Assembly (NCBI GenBank): GCA_043818215.1
Contig: JBDRGC010000326.1
Coordinates: 1 to 28,818 of the forward strand
Source: JBDRGC01 sp043818215
GTDB taxonomy: Bacteria > Chloroflexota > Anaerolineae > Anaerolineales > UBA11858
Direction of reading: 5' to 3'
Length of the DNA stretch: 28,818 nucleotides
Below, one piece after another: positions 6,690 through 14,904 of this stretch. The first letter of the stretch is position 1; each line of letters opens with the position of its first letter. The translations under genes and the position numbers were made by a program. A model generated the notes under the pieces. The model was not told the origin of the DNA and searched no databases. It worked only from the letters and a program-made list of their open reading frames with translations.

Positions 6690-7517
6690 ATGTTCACATA
6701 CCAATTCCGCAAAATTTCTGTCATCCTGGCCCTTTTCATACTCGTACTGAGCGCCTGCAATATACCCAGCGACACGGCTCCCACGCAGCAAGATTCTGAA
6801 CAGGAATCAAACGAAGCTATATTCACTATGGCAGCCCAAACCATAATAGCCGAAATCACGCAAACGGCTATCTATGCCCTAACGGCCCAATCCGGCGATC
6901 AAGCTACCGCGGAACAACCCACAAACACATCGACCACAACCCCGACAGTGACTGCGTCCCCTCTCGCAGAAGAACAATCCACTGCAACCAACACACCAAC
7001 GACTTCATCCGAATACCCCACAATCAGCGCAACGGCAAACACGAATTGCCGCTTAGGGCCAGATTCAGTCTTTGACGTTGTAGGGTACCTGCTTGTTGGC
7101 GATACATCGGAAGTGCATGGCAAAGGAATATCTGGCTATTGGTGGTACATTGCCAACCCGATCTCCCCCGGAGGGTTTTGCTGGGTTTGGGCGCAAACCA
7201 CCAAAGTGGATGGGGATACATCCAATCTACCCATCATCGAATCCCCGCCCACTCCTACTCCCACATCCACACCTACACCTACCCCTACACTTACACCTAC
7301 CCCTACACTGACCGCAACCGCTACGATCACCTCGTCGGCAAGTATTCTCCTGCCTCCCGCTGCGCTGCTGACAGATGAAATGCCCCATGCAACCGACGCC
7401 CACGCTTCTGCATCGGTCAAAACGAATTGCTGCCATCAGGCATATTCTATCCTTGGCTCGTTCCAACCTGCGTGGCGATGCGCAGCAAGTGCCCTAGTAC
7501 AACGCAGAACATCGTAA
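6690..7517 (+). CDS. Lipoprotein with SH3b-like domain and Pro/Thr linkers
   Basis: 275 residues. A lipoprotein signal peptide ends in the lipobox LSAC (Cys23). It is followed by CNIPSDTAPTQQD, a low-complexity Thr-rich region, and a bacterial SH3-like domain at about 115-185 (NCRLGPDSVFDVVGYL... GYWWYIANP... CWVWAQTT). A TPTPTP linker follows. The last 60 residues are atypical: VKTNC is followed by HQAYSILGSFQP, which looks like the beginning of a second SH3b domain that has lost its RxGP motif, and the rest is Ala/Arg-rich, so the tail may be a decayed repeat. The ATG at 6690 has AAGGAG ten bases upstream; an in-frame GTG at 6681 is too close to it. The 5' end is duplicated in the next gene. 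Confidence 0.75.
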   Translation: MFTYQFRKISVILALFILVLSACNIPSDTAPTQQDSEQESNEAIFTMAAQTIIAEITQTAIYALTAQSGDQATAEQPTNTSTTTPTVTASPLAEEQSTATNTPTTSSEYPTISATANTNCRLGPDSVFDVVGYLLVGDTSEVHGKGISGYWWYIANPISPGGFCWVWAQTTKVDGDTSNLPIIESPPTPTPTSTPTPTPTLTPTPTLTATATITSSASILLPPAALLTDEMPHATDAHASASVKTNCCHQAYSILGSFQPAWRCAASALVQRRTS

Positions 7518-7545
7518 GAATATAAGCATAAGGATGGTGCAAACT

Positions 7546-8772
7546 ATGTCCACACATCAATCACGCAAAATTAATGTCATTCTGGTTCTTTTCATTCTTT
7601 TGCTGTCCGCCTGCAACATGCCCAGCGACACGGCTCCCACGCAGCAAGATACTGGGCTGATTCACACCATCGCAGCCCAGACCGTCGAAGCGCAAATGAC
7701 GCAGGCTGCATCCGGCGAGCAACCCCCGCTGCCAGAACAGCCGACGCAGACGCCAGATCAGCAGGAGCCTACCCAGACTTTGCTACCTACCAATACACCT
7801 ACGGTCCCCCCCCCGCCACCCCCGCCACCCCCGCCGCCTACCAATACCCCGTTACCTACGCCGACCGTGATCCCCTGCGATCATATCACCTGGGTAAAGG
7901 ATGTCACCATTCCAGACAATACAGAGTTGGTTCCCGGAGAAGCTTTTACAAAGACCTGGCGATTGAAAAACACCGGCTCCTGCACCTGGACATCGGGATA
8001 TTCATTGATGTTCGAATCCGGCGATGCCATGGGAGCGCCTGCATCCATCCAATTGACTACCAGCACGGTAGCCCCCGGTCAACAGATCGATGTTTCCGTT
8101 AACCTGGTTGCCCCAGATGATCCCGGAACCTACCAGGGATTCTTCAATCTGCGTAACCCCAGCGGGACGGTCTTCGGTCTGGCGAATGAATCCAAGCCAT
8201 TTTGGGTAAAGATCGTAGTTCCAGAGGTATCCGGTGTGATGTTCGACTTCATCGCCCGCGCCGACGAGGCTGCTTGGGGCAGCGGAGTCACACCCATCGA
8301 TTTCACTGGGCCTGGGGACACCATTTTGTCTTATCCCGGCTCCGATTCCGATGCCATTGGGTTTGTGCTCATTCAAGATGGCGCAATTATGGAAGATGGC
8401 GGCTCGTCCGGCAAAGTCTTGGAGACACACCCCAAATGGGAAACTGACGGCTATATCGTCGGTCGCTTCCCTGAATACAAAGTTGGCGCTGGAGATTACA
8501 TCAAAGGCAGAGTAGGATTCCTCGCCAATAGCGATGGCTCCTGCGGTGTTGGTAATGCTACCTTCAAGATATATTACACAAAGGGGAATGATCAGGGAAC
8601 CCTGACACAACTCGGATCATGGAATGAATCTTGTGATGGAACGATGACATCCATCAATGTAGGTTTGACTACCCTGAAAGGCCAAACTGTGCGTTTCTAC
8701 CTGGTCGTCCTGGCCAAGAGTTCAGCGAGTCAGGATTGGGCCGTGTGGTCATCTCTGGGTGTGATGAGGTAG
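7546..8772 (+). CDS. Lipoprotein with NBR1-type Ig-like domain
   Basis: 408 residues. Signal peptide and lipobox LLSAC (Cys23) are nearly identical to those of the preceding gene, including CNMPSDTAPTQQD. Pro-rich linkers follow, with a run of eleven prolines. Residues about 110-225 match the NBR1/next-to-BRCA1 Ig-like fold (WVKDVTIPDNTELVPGEAFTKTW, LKNTGSCTWTSGY, VAPGQQIDVSV, DPGTYQGFFNLRN), common in Chloroflexi secreted proteins. The C-terminal 180 residues are a predicted beta-sandwich (FIARADEAAWGSG... SGKVLETHPKWE...) ending in LGVMR, and could be a carbohydrate- or surface-binding module. Comparison with the upstream paralogue supports ATG 7546 over the in-frame ATG at 7534. Extracytoplasmic; binding partner unknown. 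Confidence 0.8.
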   Translation: MSTHQSRKINVILVLFILLLSACNMPSDTAPTQQDTGLIHTIAAQTVEAQMTQAASGEQPPLPEQPTQTPDQQEPTQTLLPTNTPTVPPPPPPPPPPPTNTPLPTPTVIPCDHITWVKDVTIPDNTELVPGEAFTKTWRLKNTGSCTWTSGYSLMFESGDAMGAPASIQLTTSTVAPGQQIDVSVNLVAPDDPGTYQGFFNLRNPSGTVFGLANESKPFWVKIVVPEVSGVMFDFIARADEAAWGSGVTPIDFTGPGDTILSYPGSDSDAIGFVLIQDGAIMEDGGSSGKVLETHPKWETDGYIVGRFPEYKVGAGDYIKGRVGFLANSDGSCGVGNATFKIYYTKGNDQGTLTQLGSWNESCDGTMTSINVGLTTLKGQTVRFYLVVLAKSSASQDWAVWSSLGVMR

Positions 8773-9098
8773 ATGAGGCAAGAGGCGGGAGGCGTGGAGC
8801 GTGGGGTGGGAGGCGTGGAGCGGGCGAGGAATGTTAGTAGTGGGACACGAGAGTGTCCCTGGGCCTTCGTGTGGGGAGACTCTGGGAGTGGATGTTTTCA
8901 TGCTGCCGACACTTTTGCGATATACTCGGGTCGATTCGCCATTCCCTCGAAAATGGGGTAGAATAAAAAACTCTTGCTTTCTCGAAAAGAAGGGGTGGCA
9001 AGTTCAAATCGCGCCCGCGGTGCAATTCGAACCCACCTTCCTCCCCCATTTATTAGATGATACCAGTTCCTTGCCAACCACAAGTCAAGGGAGAAAAA
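8773..9098. other. Gene-free region: heptamer remnants, hairpin, candidate promoter
   Basis: 8773-8830 contains degenerate GGGAGGC/GTGGAGC heptamers related to the array at 14905. GGGACAC-GAGA-GTGTCCC (8842-8859) is a hairpin. TATACT (8921-8926) and GGGGTAGAAT (-10-like TAGAAT at 8959-8964) are candidate promoter elements for the LysM gene at 9099. At 9000-9045 an imperfect inverted repeat (GTTCAAATC... GGTTCGAAT) resembles tRNA T-arm sequence, but no tRNA can be folded. Confidence 0.5.
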
Positions 9099-9881
9099 AT
9101 GAGCGAAAAAGATAATCCTAAAGAAGTTATCGAGGCCTACCGTAAGCGCCAAGCCAGATCTCAAAGAGTTCCAAAGGTTATATTTGGACTCGCGGCCATC
9201 CTGCTAATTGCTGGGGCCGCGGCAATCATCTTCTGGCTGACACAGAAAGAGACACCCCAGATCTCTTTTTCTATGTTTGCATCGGATACCCCTACCCCTA
9301 CAGAGACCATCACCCCGTCACCGGTGCCTCCCACCATCACCCCAACCAACACCCCAACAGAGGTGCCCCCAACTGATACCCTGGAACCATCACCAACTCC
9401 AACCAGAGTTGGCCCTGTGATCTACATCGTGCAAGAAGGCGATACCCTCTATTCGATTGCCGAGCAATTCGGCATCGATATTCTTGTGCTGTTCGAAGCC
9501 AACCGCGAACGACTGGAGTTAGACCCCGCTAATCCGATCATCCGGGTGGGCGATGAAATTCTAGTGCCCCCTCCTGGGACAGAACTCCCCACCGCAACTC
9601 CGCTGCCAGAAGATCTGCCTCCCGGAACCCGGATAGAATACACTGTTAAGCCTGGGGATTCCCTAGCCGCCATCGCCTACAAACTCAACAGTACCGTAGA
9701 AGACATTATCAAGTACAACGACGACATAGAAGACGCCACTTCCATCATCTACGTCGGGCAAGTGCTGGTCATCCGCGTCAACCTGGTCACCCCTGAACCT
9801 ACCGAAGAGAACGCGGGCGCGACCGAAGCTCCGCCAGGAACCATCTCCACTCTGACTCCCACTCCCACACTAGAAAACTGA
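9099..9881 (+). CDS. Membrane-anchored protein with two LysM domains
   Basis: 260 residues. A short charged cytoplasmic segment (MSEKDNPKEVIEAYRKRQAR) is followed by one membrane helix (about 26-48) and a Thr/Pro-rich spacer. LysM 1 lies at about 107-157 (YIVQEGDTLYSIAEQFGID) and LysM 2 at about 179-227 (YTVKPGDSLAAIAYKLNST). A second Thr/Pro tail ends the protein. Topology is N-in, C-out, so the LysM pair would contact cell-wall glycan or a surface polymer; no catalytic domain is present. ATG 9099 has AGGGAGA just upstream; the frame extends 14 codons further (ATG 9057) but without a ribosome-binding site. A strong terminator closes the transcript, separating it from the zinc operon. Confidence 0.85.
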   Translation: MSEKDNPKEVIEAYRKRQARSQRVPKVIFGLAAILLIAGAAAIIFWLTQKETPQISFSMFASDTPTPTETITPSPVPPTITPTNTPTEVPPTDTLEPSPTPTRVGPVIYIVQEGDTLYSIAEQFGIDILVLFEANRERLELDPANPIIRVGDEILVPPPGTELPTATPLPEDLPPGTRIEYTVKPGDSLAAIAYKLNSTVEDIIKYNDDIEDATSIIYVGQVLVIRVNLVTPEPTEENAGATEAPPGTISTLTPTPTLEN

Positions 9882-9914
9882 TCCCGCCCCACCAGAGTAT
9901 TGCCCCTCAACACG

Positions 9915-9950
9915 AGCAGGGCAGGTCGCAACGACCTGTCCTGCTTTTTG
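9915..9950 (+). terminator. Intrinsic terminator after the double-LysM gene
   Basis: A 14-bp stem with one wobble (AGCAGGGCAGGTCG / CGACCTGTCCTGCT), loop CAA, followed directly by TTTTTG. It lies 33 bp after the stop codon. Confidence 0.9.
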
Positions 9951-9971
9951 TTTGCATCGACAGCATCTCCC

Positions 9972-9999
9972 TTGACAATCGCCACGTCAGGCATATAAT
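9972..9999 (+). promoter_or_regulatory. Consensus promoter of the zur-znuACB operon
   Basis: TTGACA (9972-9977) and TATAAT (9994-9999), both perfect, with a 16-bp spacer. The predicted transcription start near 10006 falls at the edge of the Zur palindrome, so bound repressor would block initiation or clearance. Confidence 0.85.
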
Positions 10000-10007
10000 A
10001 CGCTTAC

Positions 10008-10028
10008 TGAAAATGATTATCATTTTCA
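10008..10028 (+). promoter_or_regulatory. Zur/Fur-family operator (perfect palindrome)
   Basis: Arms TGAAAATGAT and ATCATTTTCA flank a single T, a perfect 10-1-10 palindrome that closely resembles the actinobacterial Zur box. It lies nine bases after the -10 and 18 bases before the zur start codon. Together with the genes it precedes it indicates zinc-dependent autoregulation of the operon. Confidence 0.88.
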
Positions 10029-10046
10029 ATAACGATCCAAAAGATT

Positions 10047-10484
10047 ATGTCTGACAACCCCTGCACAGATCGAAATAAGAATTGGCTGGCCTGCTTACAA
10101 GCCAGCGGTTACCGGTTGACCCGCCCTCGGAAAGCCATCGTGGATACCCTGGCGGGTAGCCAGCGCGCCCTCAGCCCCACGGAGATTTTCGACCTGGCCC
10201 GCGCGCTCTACCCCTCTCTGGGGCTGGTCAGCGTTTACCGGACGCTGGAAAAGTTGGAGGCCCTCGACCTGATCCAGCGCGTGCATCAACCCGGAGGCTG
10301 CCAGACCTATATTGCCGCATTTACCGGTCACCAGCACCTGCTGATCTGTCAAACCTGCGGCAAGGTGGAATTCTTCGACGGCGACAACTTGAATCCACTC
10401 ATCACACGCGTCGAGCAAGAAAGCAGCTACCATGTCAACGAGCATTGGCTGCAACTTTTTGGGGTCTGCACAGACTGCCAGTGA
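10047..10484 (+). CDS. zur: Fur-family zinc uptake regulator
   Basis: 145 residues, normal Fur-family length. The N-terminal winged helix includes RLTRPRKAIVDTL and LGLVSVYRTLEKLEALDLI (recognition helix region). The C-terminal dimerisation domain carries HQHLLIC and the structural zinc cysteines CQTC (101, 104) and CTDC (141, 144). Fur, Zur and PerR cannot be separated by these motifs alone. The perfect Zur-type box in its own promoter and the znuACB genes directly downstream make Zur by far the best call. With zinc bound it would repress the operon, including itself. ATG 10047 is the first start after the operator; the leader is about 40 nt with a weak ribosome-binding site. Confidence 0.92.
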   Translation: MSDNPCTDRNKNWLACLQASGYRLTRPRKAIVDTLAGSQRALSPTEIFDLARALYPSLGLVSVYRTLEKLEALDLIQRVHQPGGCQTYIAAFTGHQHLLICQTCGKVEFFDGDNLNPLITRVEQESSYHVNEHWLQLFGVCTDCQ

Positions 10485-10514
10485 AGCAACCCTGGCCAGG
10501 AAATGAGAGCATAG

Positions 10515-11480
10515 ATGCCAACTACACGAAACTTTCGTTACTTCCAAATACTGCTTACCGGCCTGTTGTTAATTCCGCTGTTGGCTTGCAACTCAACGCA
10601 GACAAACCAACCAACTGACCGCCAAAAGTTGAAGGTTGTTGCCACAACTACCATCGTTGGCGACGTGGTGGCGCAGGTCGGCGATGACCTTATCGAGTTG
10701 ACCGTGCTGCTTCCGGTGGGTACGGACCCCCACTCTTTCGACCCCACCCCGCAGGATATAGCCGCGGTCGCTGATGCCGATGTGGTATTCGCCAATGGAG
10801 CTGGCCTGGAAACTTTCCTCGATCCGCTCATCGAAAACGCTGGCGCCAGGGACAAAATTGTCCCCGTCTCCGAGGGGATCGAACTACTGAAATTCTCAGG
10901 TGATCACGAAGACGAATTAGAGGGCGAGGAGAATGAGCATAGACACATAGGTGCTGACCCTCACACATGGACGGATCCCAACAATGTAATCGTCTGGGTA
11001 CAGAATATCGAGCGCGTGTTCAGCGAATTAGACTCCGCCAACGCCGGTGTTTATGCAGTCAACGCAGAAAAGTATACCAACGAATTGCAGACTCTGGACG
11101 CCTGGATTCGCGAGCAGGTTGCGAAAATTCCCCGAGCAAATCGCGAGATAGTCACCGACCATCTGATCTTCGGCTACTTCGCCAAAGCTTATGGATTCGA
11201 GCAAATCGGCGCTATCATCCCTGGCTACAGCACACTAGCGGAACCCTCGGCGCAGGAATTGGCAGCATTGCAAGACATCATCAAGGCCCTGGGCGTGCAG
11301 GCCGTTTTCGTCGGCAACACCGCAAACTCCAGCCTGGCAGAGCGCATCGCCGATGATACTGGAATCCAATTGGTCTTCATCTACACCGGCTCGCTGTCCG
11401 ATAAAGGCGGCGAGGCCGGGACATACATCGATTACATCCGGTACAATGTCGGCGCGGTTGTGGATGCACTGAGTAAATGA
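10515..11480 (+). CDS. znuA: Zinc ABC transporter substrate-binding lipoprotein
   Basis: 321 residues of the TroA/ZnuA (cluster A-I) family. Signal peptide with lipobox LLAC (Cys25). Metal-ligand histidines at the expected places: His73 in GTDPHSFDPTPQD, His150 in ADPHTWTDP, His216 in VTDHLIFGYFAKAYG. A short acidic/His loop (HEDELEGEENEHRH, 131-144) precedes the second ligand, as in zinc-specific members. The usual fourth acidic ligand near the C-terminus is not obvious (QLVFIYTGS replaces the common LDP motif). Captures zinc outside the membrane and delivers it to ZnuB. It starts 30 bp after zur with AGGAAATGAGAG upstream, so it is part of the same operon. Confidence 0.92.
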   Translation: MPTTRNFRYFQILLTGLLLIPLLACNSTQTNQPTDRQKLKVVATTTIVGDVVAQVGDDLIELTVLLPVGTDPHSFDPTPQDIAAVADADVVFANGAGLETFLDPLIENAGARDKIVPVSEGIELLKFSGDHEDELEGEENEHRHIGADPHTWTDPNNVIVWVQNIERVFSELDSANAGVYAVNAEKYTNELQTLDAWIREQVAKIPRANREIVTDHLIFGYFAKAYGFEQIGAIIPGYSTLAEPSAQELAALQDIIKALGVQAVFVGNTANSSLAERIADDTGIQLVFIYTGSLSDKGGEAGTYIDYIRYNVGAVVDALSK

Positions 11481-11556
11481 TTGGTTCGTAGTGGCGACTT
11501 TTACTAATCTTCGCTTCTCTGCAACTCTGCGCTTTCGCGAAGCATACCCTTGAGGT

Positions 11557-12423
11557 ATGGCGTTATATATAATGATGCTTTTTGAAGAATTCCACAAAAC
11601 AAGTCAACACCTGAGCAAACACCACCAGCGGCATCATCCGCTCGCGCCCATCTTGCGGGCTGAGAGCCTCAGTATGCGCTACGAAAGCGGCTTCGCACTT
11701 GAAGACATCTCCTTCGAACTCGAAGCCGGTGAACGTCTGGCCGTGGTCGGCCCCAACGGGGCAGGAAAGAGCACATTGCTTAAAATTATCACTGGATTGC
11801 TCACTCCCACCAATGGACAGGTGCATATCTACGGCCACGAACCGGGCGGACATATTTGCATCGCCTACATCCCCCAGCGCAGTCAGGCAGATTGGAGTTT
11901 CCCTGTTAGCGTAGCCGACGTGGTCATGATGGGCCGCATCGGCAAGTTAGGTCTGTTCCGCAACCCAAAATCTCGGGATCGGGAAATAGTCCGGCACGCC
12001 CTGGAAGTGGTCGGCATGACCCGGCTCGCCAAACGGCAGATCAATCAACTCTCCGGGGGGCAACAGCAGCGCATGTTCATTGCCCGCACCCTGGCGCAAG
12101 AAGCCGAACTCATGCTGATGGACGAACCCCTCAGCGGGTTGGACGTCAACTCCCAAGATGATATTTTCCGCATCTTGAACGAACTGCGCCAACAAGGCGT
12201 GACCGTGTTGATTTCACTGCACGACCTGAATATGGCTGCCCAGTTATTCGATCGGGTGATGCTGCTCAATCACCAGTTGATCGGGCTGGGGTCTCCTGAA
12301 GAAGTGCTGACTCCCGAGAATCTGATAGCAGCCTACGGAGGCCACCTGCGCCTGGTTTCCACCACAGAGGGGGCGCTGGCCATCGGGGATACCTGCTGCG
12401 ACAAAGGAGAACACGATGATTGA
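11557..12423 (+). CDS. znuC: Zinc ABC transporter ATP-binding protein
   Basis: 288 residues. Walker A GPNGAGKS (65-72), Q-loop PQRSQ, signature LSGGQQQR, Walker B LMLMDEPLSGLD and H-loop LISLHDLNM are all intact. It powers zinc import with ZnuB at the inner face of the membrane. The N-terminus before the ABC core carries a His cluster (HKTSQHLSKHHQRHHP) that is unusual for ZnuC. The start is uncertain: ATG 11557 has GAGG only one base upstream, while ATG 11572 or 11575 would remove only six residues and keep the His cluster. The 76-bp gap after znuA also contains a TATAAT at 11568-11573. The end overlaps znuB by 8 bp. Confidence 0.92.
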   Translation: MALYIMMLFEEFHKTSQHLSKHHQRHHPLAPILRAESLSMRYESGFALEDISFELEAGERLAVVGPNGAGKSTLLKIITGLLTPTNGQVHIYGHEPGGHICIAYIPQRSQADWSFPVSVADVVMMGRIGKLGLFRNPKSRDREIVRHALEVVGMTRLAKRQINQLSGGQQQRMFIARTLAQEAELMLMDEPLSGLDVNSQDDIFRILNELRQQGVTVLISLHDLNMAAQLFDRVMLLNHQLIGLGSPEEVLTPENLIAAYGGHLRLVSTTEGALAIGDTCCDKGEHDD

Positions 12424-13255
12424 TTTTATCGTCGAGCCGCTGCAGTACGCTTTCATGGTACGCGGGATGGTGGCCGCCATCATGGTTGGCACCATCTGCG
12501 CCGTAGTGGGGACATACGTGGTACTGCGCGGTATGGCCTTTTTCGGCGACGCTCTGGCCCACGCCATCCTGCCGGGTATCGCGGTCGGCTACCTGGTGGG
12601 GGGAGGCGCCCGCGAACCCCTATTCTGGTGGGCCATGTTATCCGCGGTGCTCAGTTCTATGGGCATTAGCGCGATCAGCCGCAGCACTAAAATCAAAGAG
12701 GACACAGCCATCGGAATTATCTTTGCCGGGGCATTTGCCCTCGGCGTGGCCTTGATTTCCACGGTGCGCAGTTACACTGTGGATTTGGCACATTTCCTGT
12801 TCGGCGATGTGCTCGGTGTGCGCCCCGCCGACCTGTGGCTGATTGGCATCTTCGGCGGGTTGATACTGCTGAGTGTTCTGGCTTTCTACAAAGAATTCAT
12901 GGTGCTTTCGTTCGACCCCATTCTGGCGGCAACTTTGCGCCTCCCCGCCCAGTTGCTGGACTTCCTGCTGATAATTTTGATCGCTGTGGCAATTGTCGTC
13001 TCCCTGCAAACCGTGGGCGTGGCTTTGATGGTGGCAATGCTGGTAACCCCCGCGGCGACGGCTTACCTGCTCACCCGACGCTTGCCAGTGATGATGCTCC
13101 TGGCGGCAGTGATTGCGTCCATCTCCGGAGTTGCCGGGTTGTACTTATCCTTCTATCTGAGCATCGCATCCGGCGCCGCCATTGTGCTGACCTGCACAGC
13201 CATCTTTGGCATCGTTTGGGGTGTAAAAGCCCTGCGGCAGCGGGTCTTGGCTTAA
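12416..13255 (+). CDS. znuB: Zinc ABC transporter permease
   Basis: 279 residues, ABC-3 family, with about eight membrane helices. The opening is typical of the family: ALMVRGMVAAIMVG-like helix 1, then VGTYVVLRGMAFFGDALAHAILPGIAVGYL, the conserved metal-permease stretch. Downstream are the cytoplasmic coupling region around STKIKEDTAIGIIF and FGDVLGV. It forms the membrane channel for zinc with ZnuC. The start codon lies inside the last codons of znuC (8-bp overlap), so translation is probably coupled. It is the last gene of the operon. Confidence 0.92.
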   Translation: MIDFIVEPLQYAFMVRGMVAAIMVGTICAVVGTYVVLRGMAFFGDALAHAILPGIAVGYLVGGGAREPLFWWAMLSAVLSSMGISAISRSTKIKEDTAIGIIFAGAFALGVALISTVRSYTVDLAHFLFGDVLGVRPADLWLIGIFGGLILLSVLAFYKEFMVLSFDPILAATLRLPAQLLDFLLIILIAVAIVVSLQTVGVALMVAMLVTPAATAYLLTRRLPVMMLLAAVIASISGVAGLYLSFYLSIASGAAIVLTCTAIFGIVWGVKALRQRVLA

Positions 13256-13333
13256 GGTGCGATGCACTTCCTGAGTTGGCGAAACACCCTTCGAAACCTG
13301 GAAATTGCTCCAAAGCTTAAGTGCATCGCACCT
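13255..13333. repeat. 15-bp perfect inverted repeat around a 49-nt spacer
   Basis: AGGTGCGATGCACTT (13255-13269) pairs exactly with 13319-13333. The left arm begins at the last base of the znuB stop codon. The arm itself contains the smaller palindrome GTGCGATGCAC, and the spacer contains AACCTGGAA, a word also seen in the hairpin at 4984. It may mark the 3' end of the zinc operon transcript, but there is no U-tract. Confidence 0.8.
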
Positions 13334-13389
13334 GATTCCGGTCAACTGCGCAAGTCCTGAAAATTAATGATAGAATCAAAAGCCGTTAG

Positions 13390-13422
13390 GGACGATTTGG
13401 AAAATCGTCCTACACTTTTTTT
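13390..13422 (+). terminator. Hairpin with T-run between znuB and the phosphohexomutase gene
   Basis: GGACGATTT-GGA-AAATCGTCC (13390-13410) is followed five bases later by seven T. The T-tract is slightly distant, so termination may be partial. It lies only about 10 bp before the Shine-Dalgarno of the next gene and could act as an attenuator-like element instead. A TAGAAT -10-like box lies at 13373-13378. Confidence 0.55.
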
Positions 13423-13443
13423 GGTAATACAGGAGCAAGAAAT

Positions 13444-14904
13444 ATGCCGATTAACTTTGGAACCGATGGCTGGCGAGCCGTTATCTCGGATACATTCACT
13501 TTCCACAATTTGCGGCTGGTGTCGCAGGCCATCGCAGACGCCGTCCGCTCGGAGCATTGGAACAACGCATACCCCAACGGTGACGATGTCGATTCTCGAA
13601 AGATGATCGTGGGCTTCGACCCTCGTTTCCTCTCTGACCGCTATGCGGCAGAGGTAGCCCGGGTGTTGGCCGCCAATGGGTTCACGGTCTACCTGGCGCA
13701 ATCCGATTCGCCTACCCCAAGTATTTCGTATGCCGTAAAACATACGAAAGCCATTGGCGGGGTGGTCATTACGGCATCGCACAATGCCCCGCGGTATAAC
13801 GGGATCAAACTAAAGGCTGCATACGGCGGATCGGCTTCACCGGAGCAGTCTCGCCGGGTGGAAATCTATTTGAACGATAATGAAGAACGCGGCCGCGGTC
13901 CCAACTTGATGGATATGGACAGGGCGCGTGAATTGGGGTTGATCCAGCGATTCAACCCCCTGCCAGCTTATTACGAGCACTTACGCACTCTGATCAACTT
14001 CGATGCCATCGCCGAGAATCCGCCCCAAATTGTGGTCGATTCGATGCACGGATCGGGGAGAGGCGTCATCAAAGGGATATTGCAAGGGACCGGCTGCGAG
14101 GTGACAGAAATCCGCGGGGAGATGAATCCCGGATTTGGCGGCACGCATCCCGAACCCATAGCCCGGAACCTAGGCGCTTTGGCAGTCGCCATCAGCACCG
14201 GTATAGGGGACCTGGGTGTGGCTACAGATGGGGATGCAGACCGCATTGGCGCCATGGACGGGCGCGGCAATTTCGTCGACCCTCACAAAATTATGGCATT
14301 GGCTCTACGTTATTTGGTCGAGGAGCGCGGCTGGAGCGGCCCGGTGGTGCGCACAGTTTCCACCACGCGCATGATCGACAGGCTGGCAAAGCGCTACGGG
14401 TTGCCGGTGTATGAGACGCCTGTGGGCTTCAATCATATTGCCGATTATATGCTCAAAGAAGATGTGCTGATCGGCGGGGAAGAGTCGGGCGGCATATCGT
14501 TCAGGGGCAATATTCCAGAGGGGGATGGTATCTTGATGGGGCTGCTGTTGGTCGAGATTGTGGCTACTTCAGGACTGTCGCTCTATGAGTTGGTCGAGGG
14601 GCTGTTGCGGGATGTTGGTCCAGCTTTTTACGAGCGCAAAGATTTACGCTTGAAGCATCCGGTAGCCAAACAGACAATGGTCACGCGGCTACTCAATGAG
14701 GCCCCCAGCCGAATTGGAGACGAAAAGGTCGAGGATGTGCAAACAACTGATGGGGTGAAATATCTGATGGCTGATGACTCGTGGCTCTTGATCCGCCCTT
14801 CAGGAACTGAGCCGGTGTTACGGGTTTACGCCGAGGGACGCAGCCGGGAAATGGTGGAAGCCTTGCTCGGTTACGGTGAGCAGGTGGCAACTGGTCTCAC
14901 GTGA
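13444..14904 (+). CDS. Phosphohexomutase (phosphoglucomutase/phosphomannomutase family)
   Basis: 486 residues of the alpha-D-phosphohexomutase superfamily with all four signature loops: catalytic phosphoserine loop TASHN (Ser112), Mg-binding DGDADR (262-267), sugar-binding GEESGG, and phosphate-binding RPSGTEP near the C-terminus. It interconverts hexose 1- and 6-phosphates for glycan or storage metabolism. GEESGG fits PGM/PMM enzymes that accept glucose or mannose, while GlmM usually has GEQSGH, so GlmM is less likely; the exact sugar is not decidable. AGGAG sits 9 bases before ATG 13444. The stop is followed immediately by a heptamer array. Confidence 0.9.
   Translation: MPINFGTDGWRAVISDTFTFHNLRLVSQAIADAVRSEHWNNAYPNGDDVDSRKMIVGFDPRFLSDRYAAEVARVLAANGFTVYLAQSDSPTPSISYAVKHTKAIGGVVITASHNAPRYNGIKLKAAYGGSASPEQSRRVEIYLNDNEERGRGPNLMDMDRARELGLIQRFNPLPAYYEHLRTLINFDAIAENPPQIVVDSMHGSGRGVIKGILQGTGCEVTEIRGEMNPGFGGTHPEPIARNLGALAVAISTGIGDLGVATDGDADRIGAMDGRGNFVDPHKIMALALRYLVEERGWSGPVVRTVSTTRMIDRLAKRYGLPVYETPVGFNHIADYMLKEDVLIGGEESGGISFRGNIPEGDGILMGLLLVEIVATSGLSLYELVEGLLRDVGPAFYERKDLRLKHPVAKQTMVTRLLNEAPSRIGDEKVEDVQTTDGVKYLMADDSWLLIRPSGTEPVLRVYAEGRSREMVEALLGYGEQVATGLT

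Noticed and set aside
9000..9045. tRNA gene
   Set aside because: T-arm-like words occur, but no acceptor, D-arm or anticodon stem can be folded and loop position 33 is not U.
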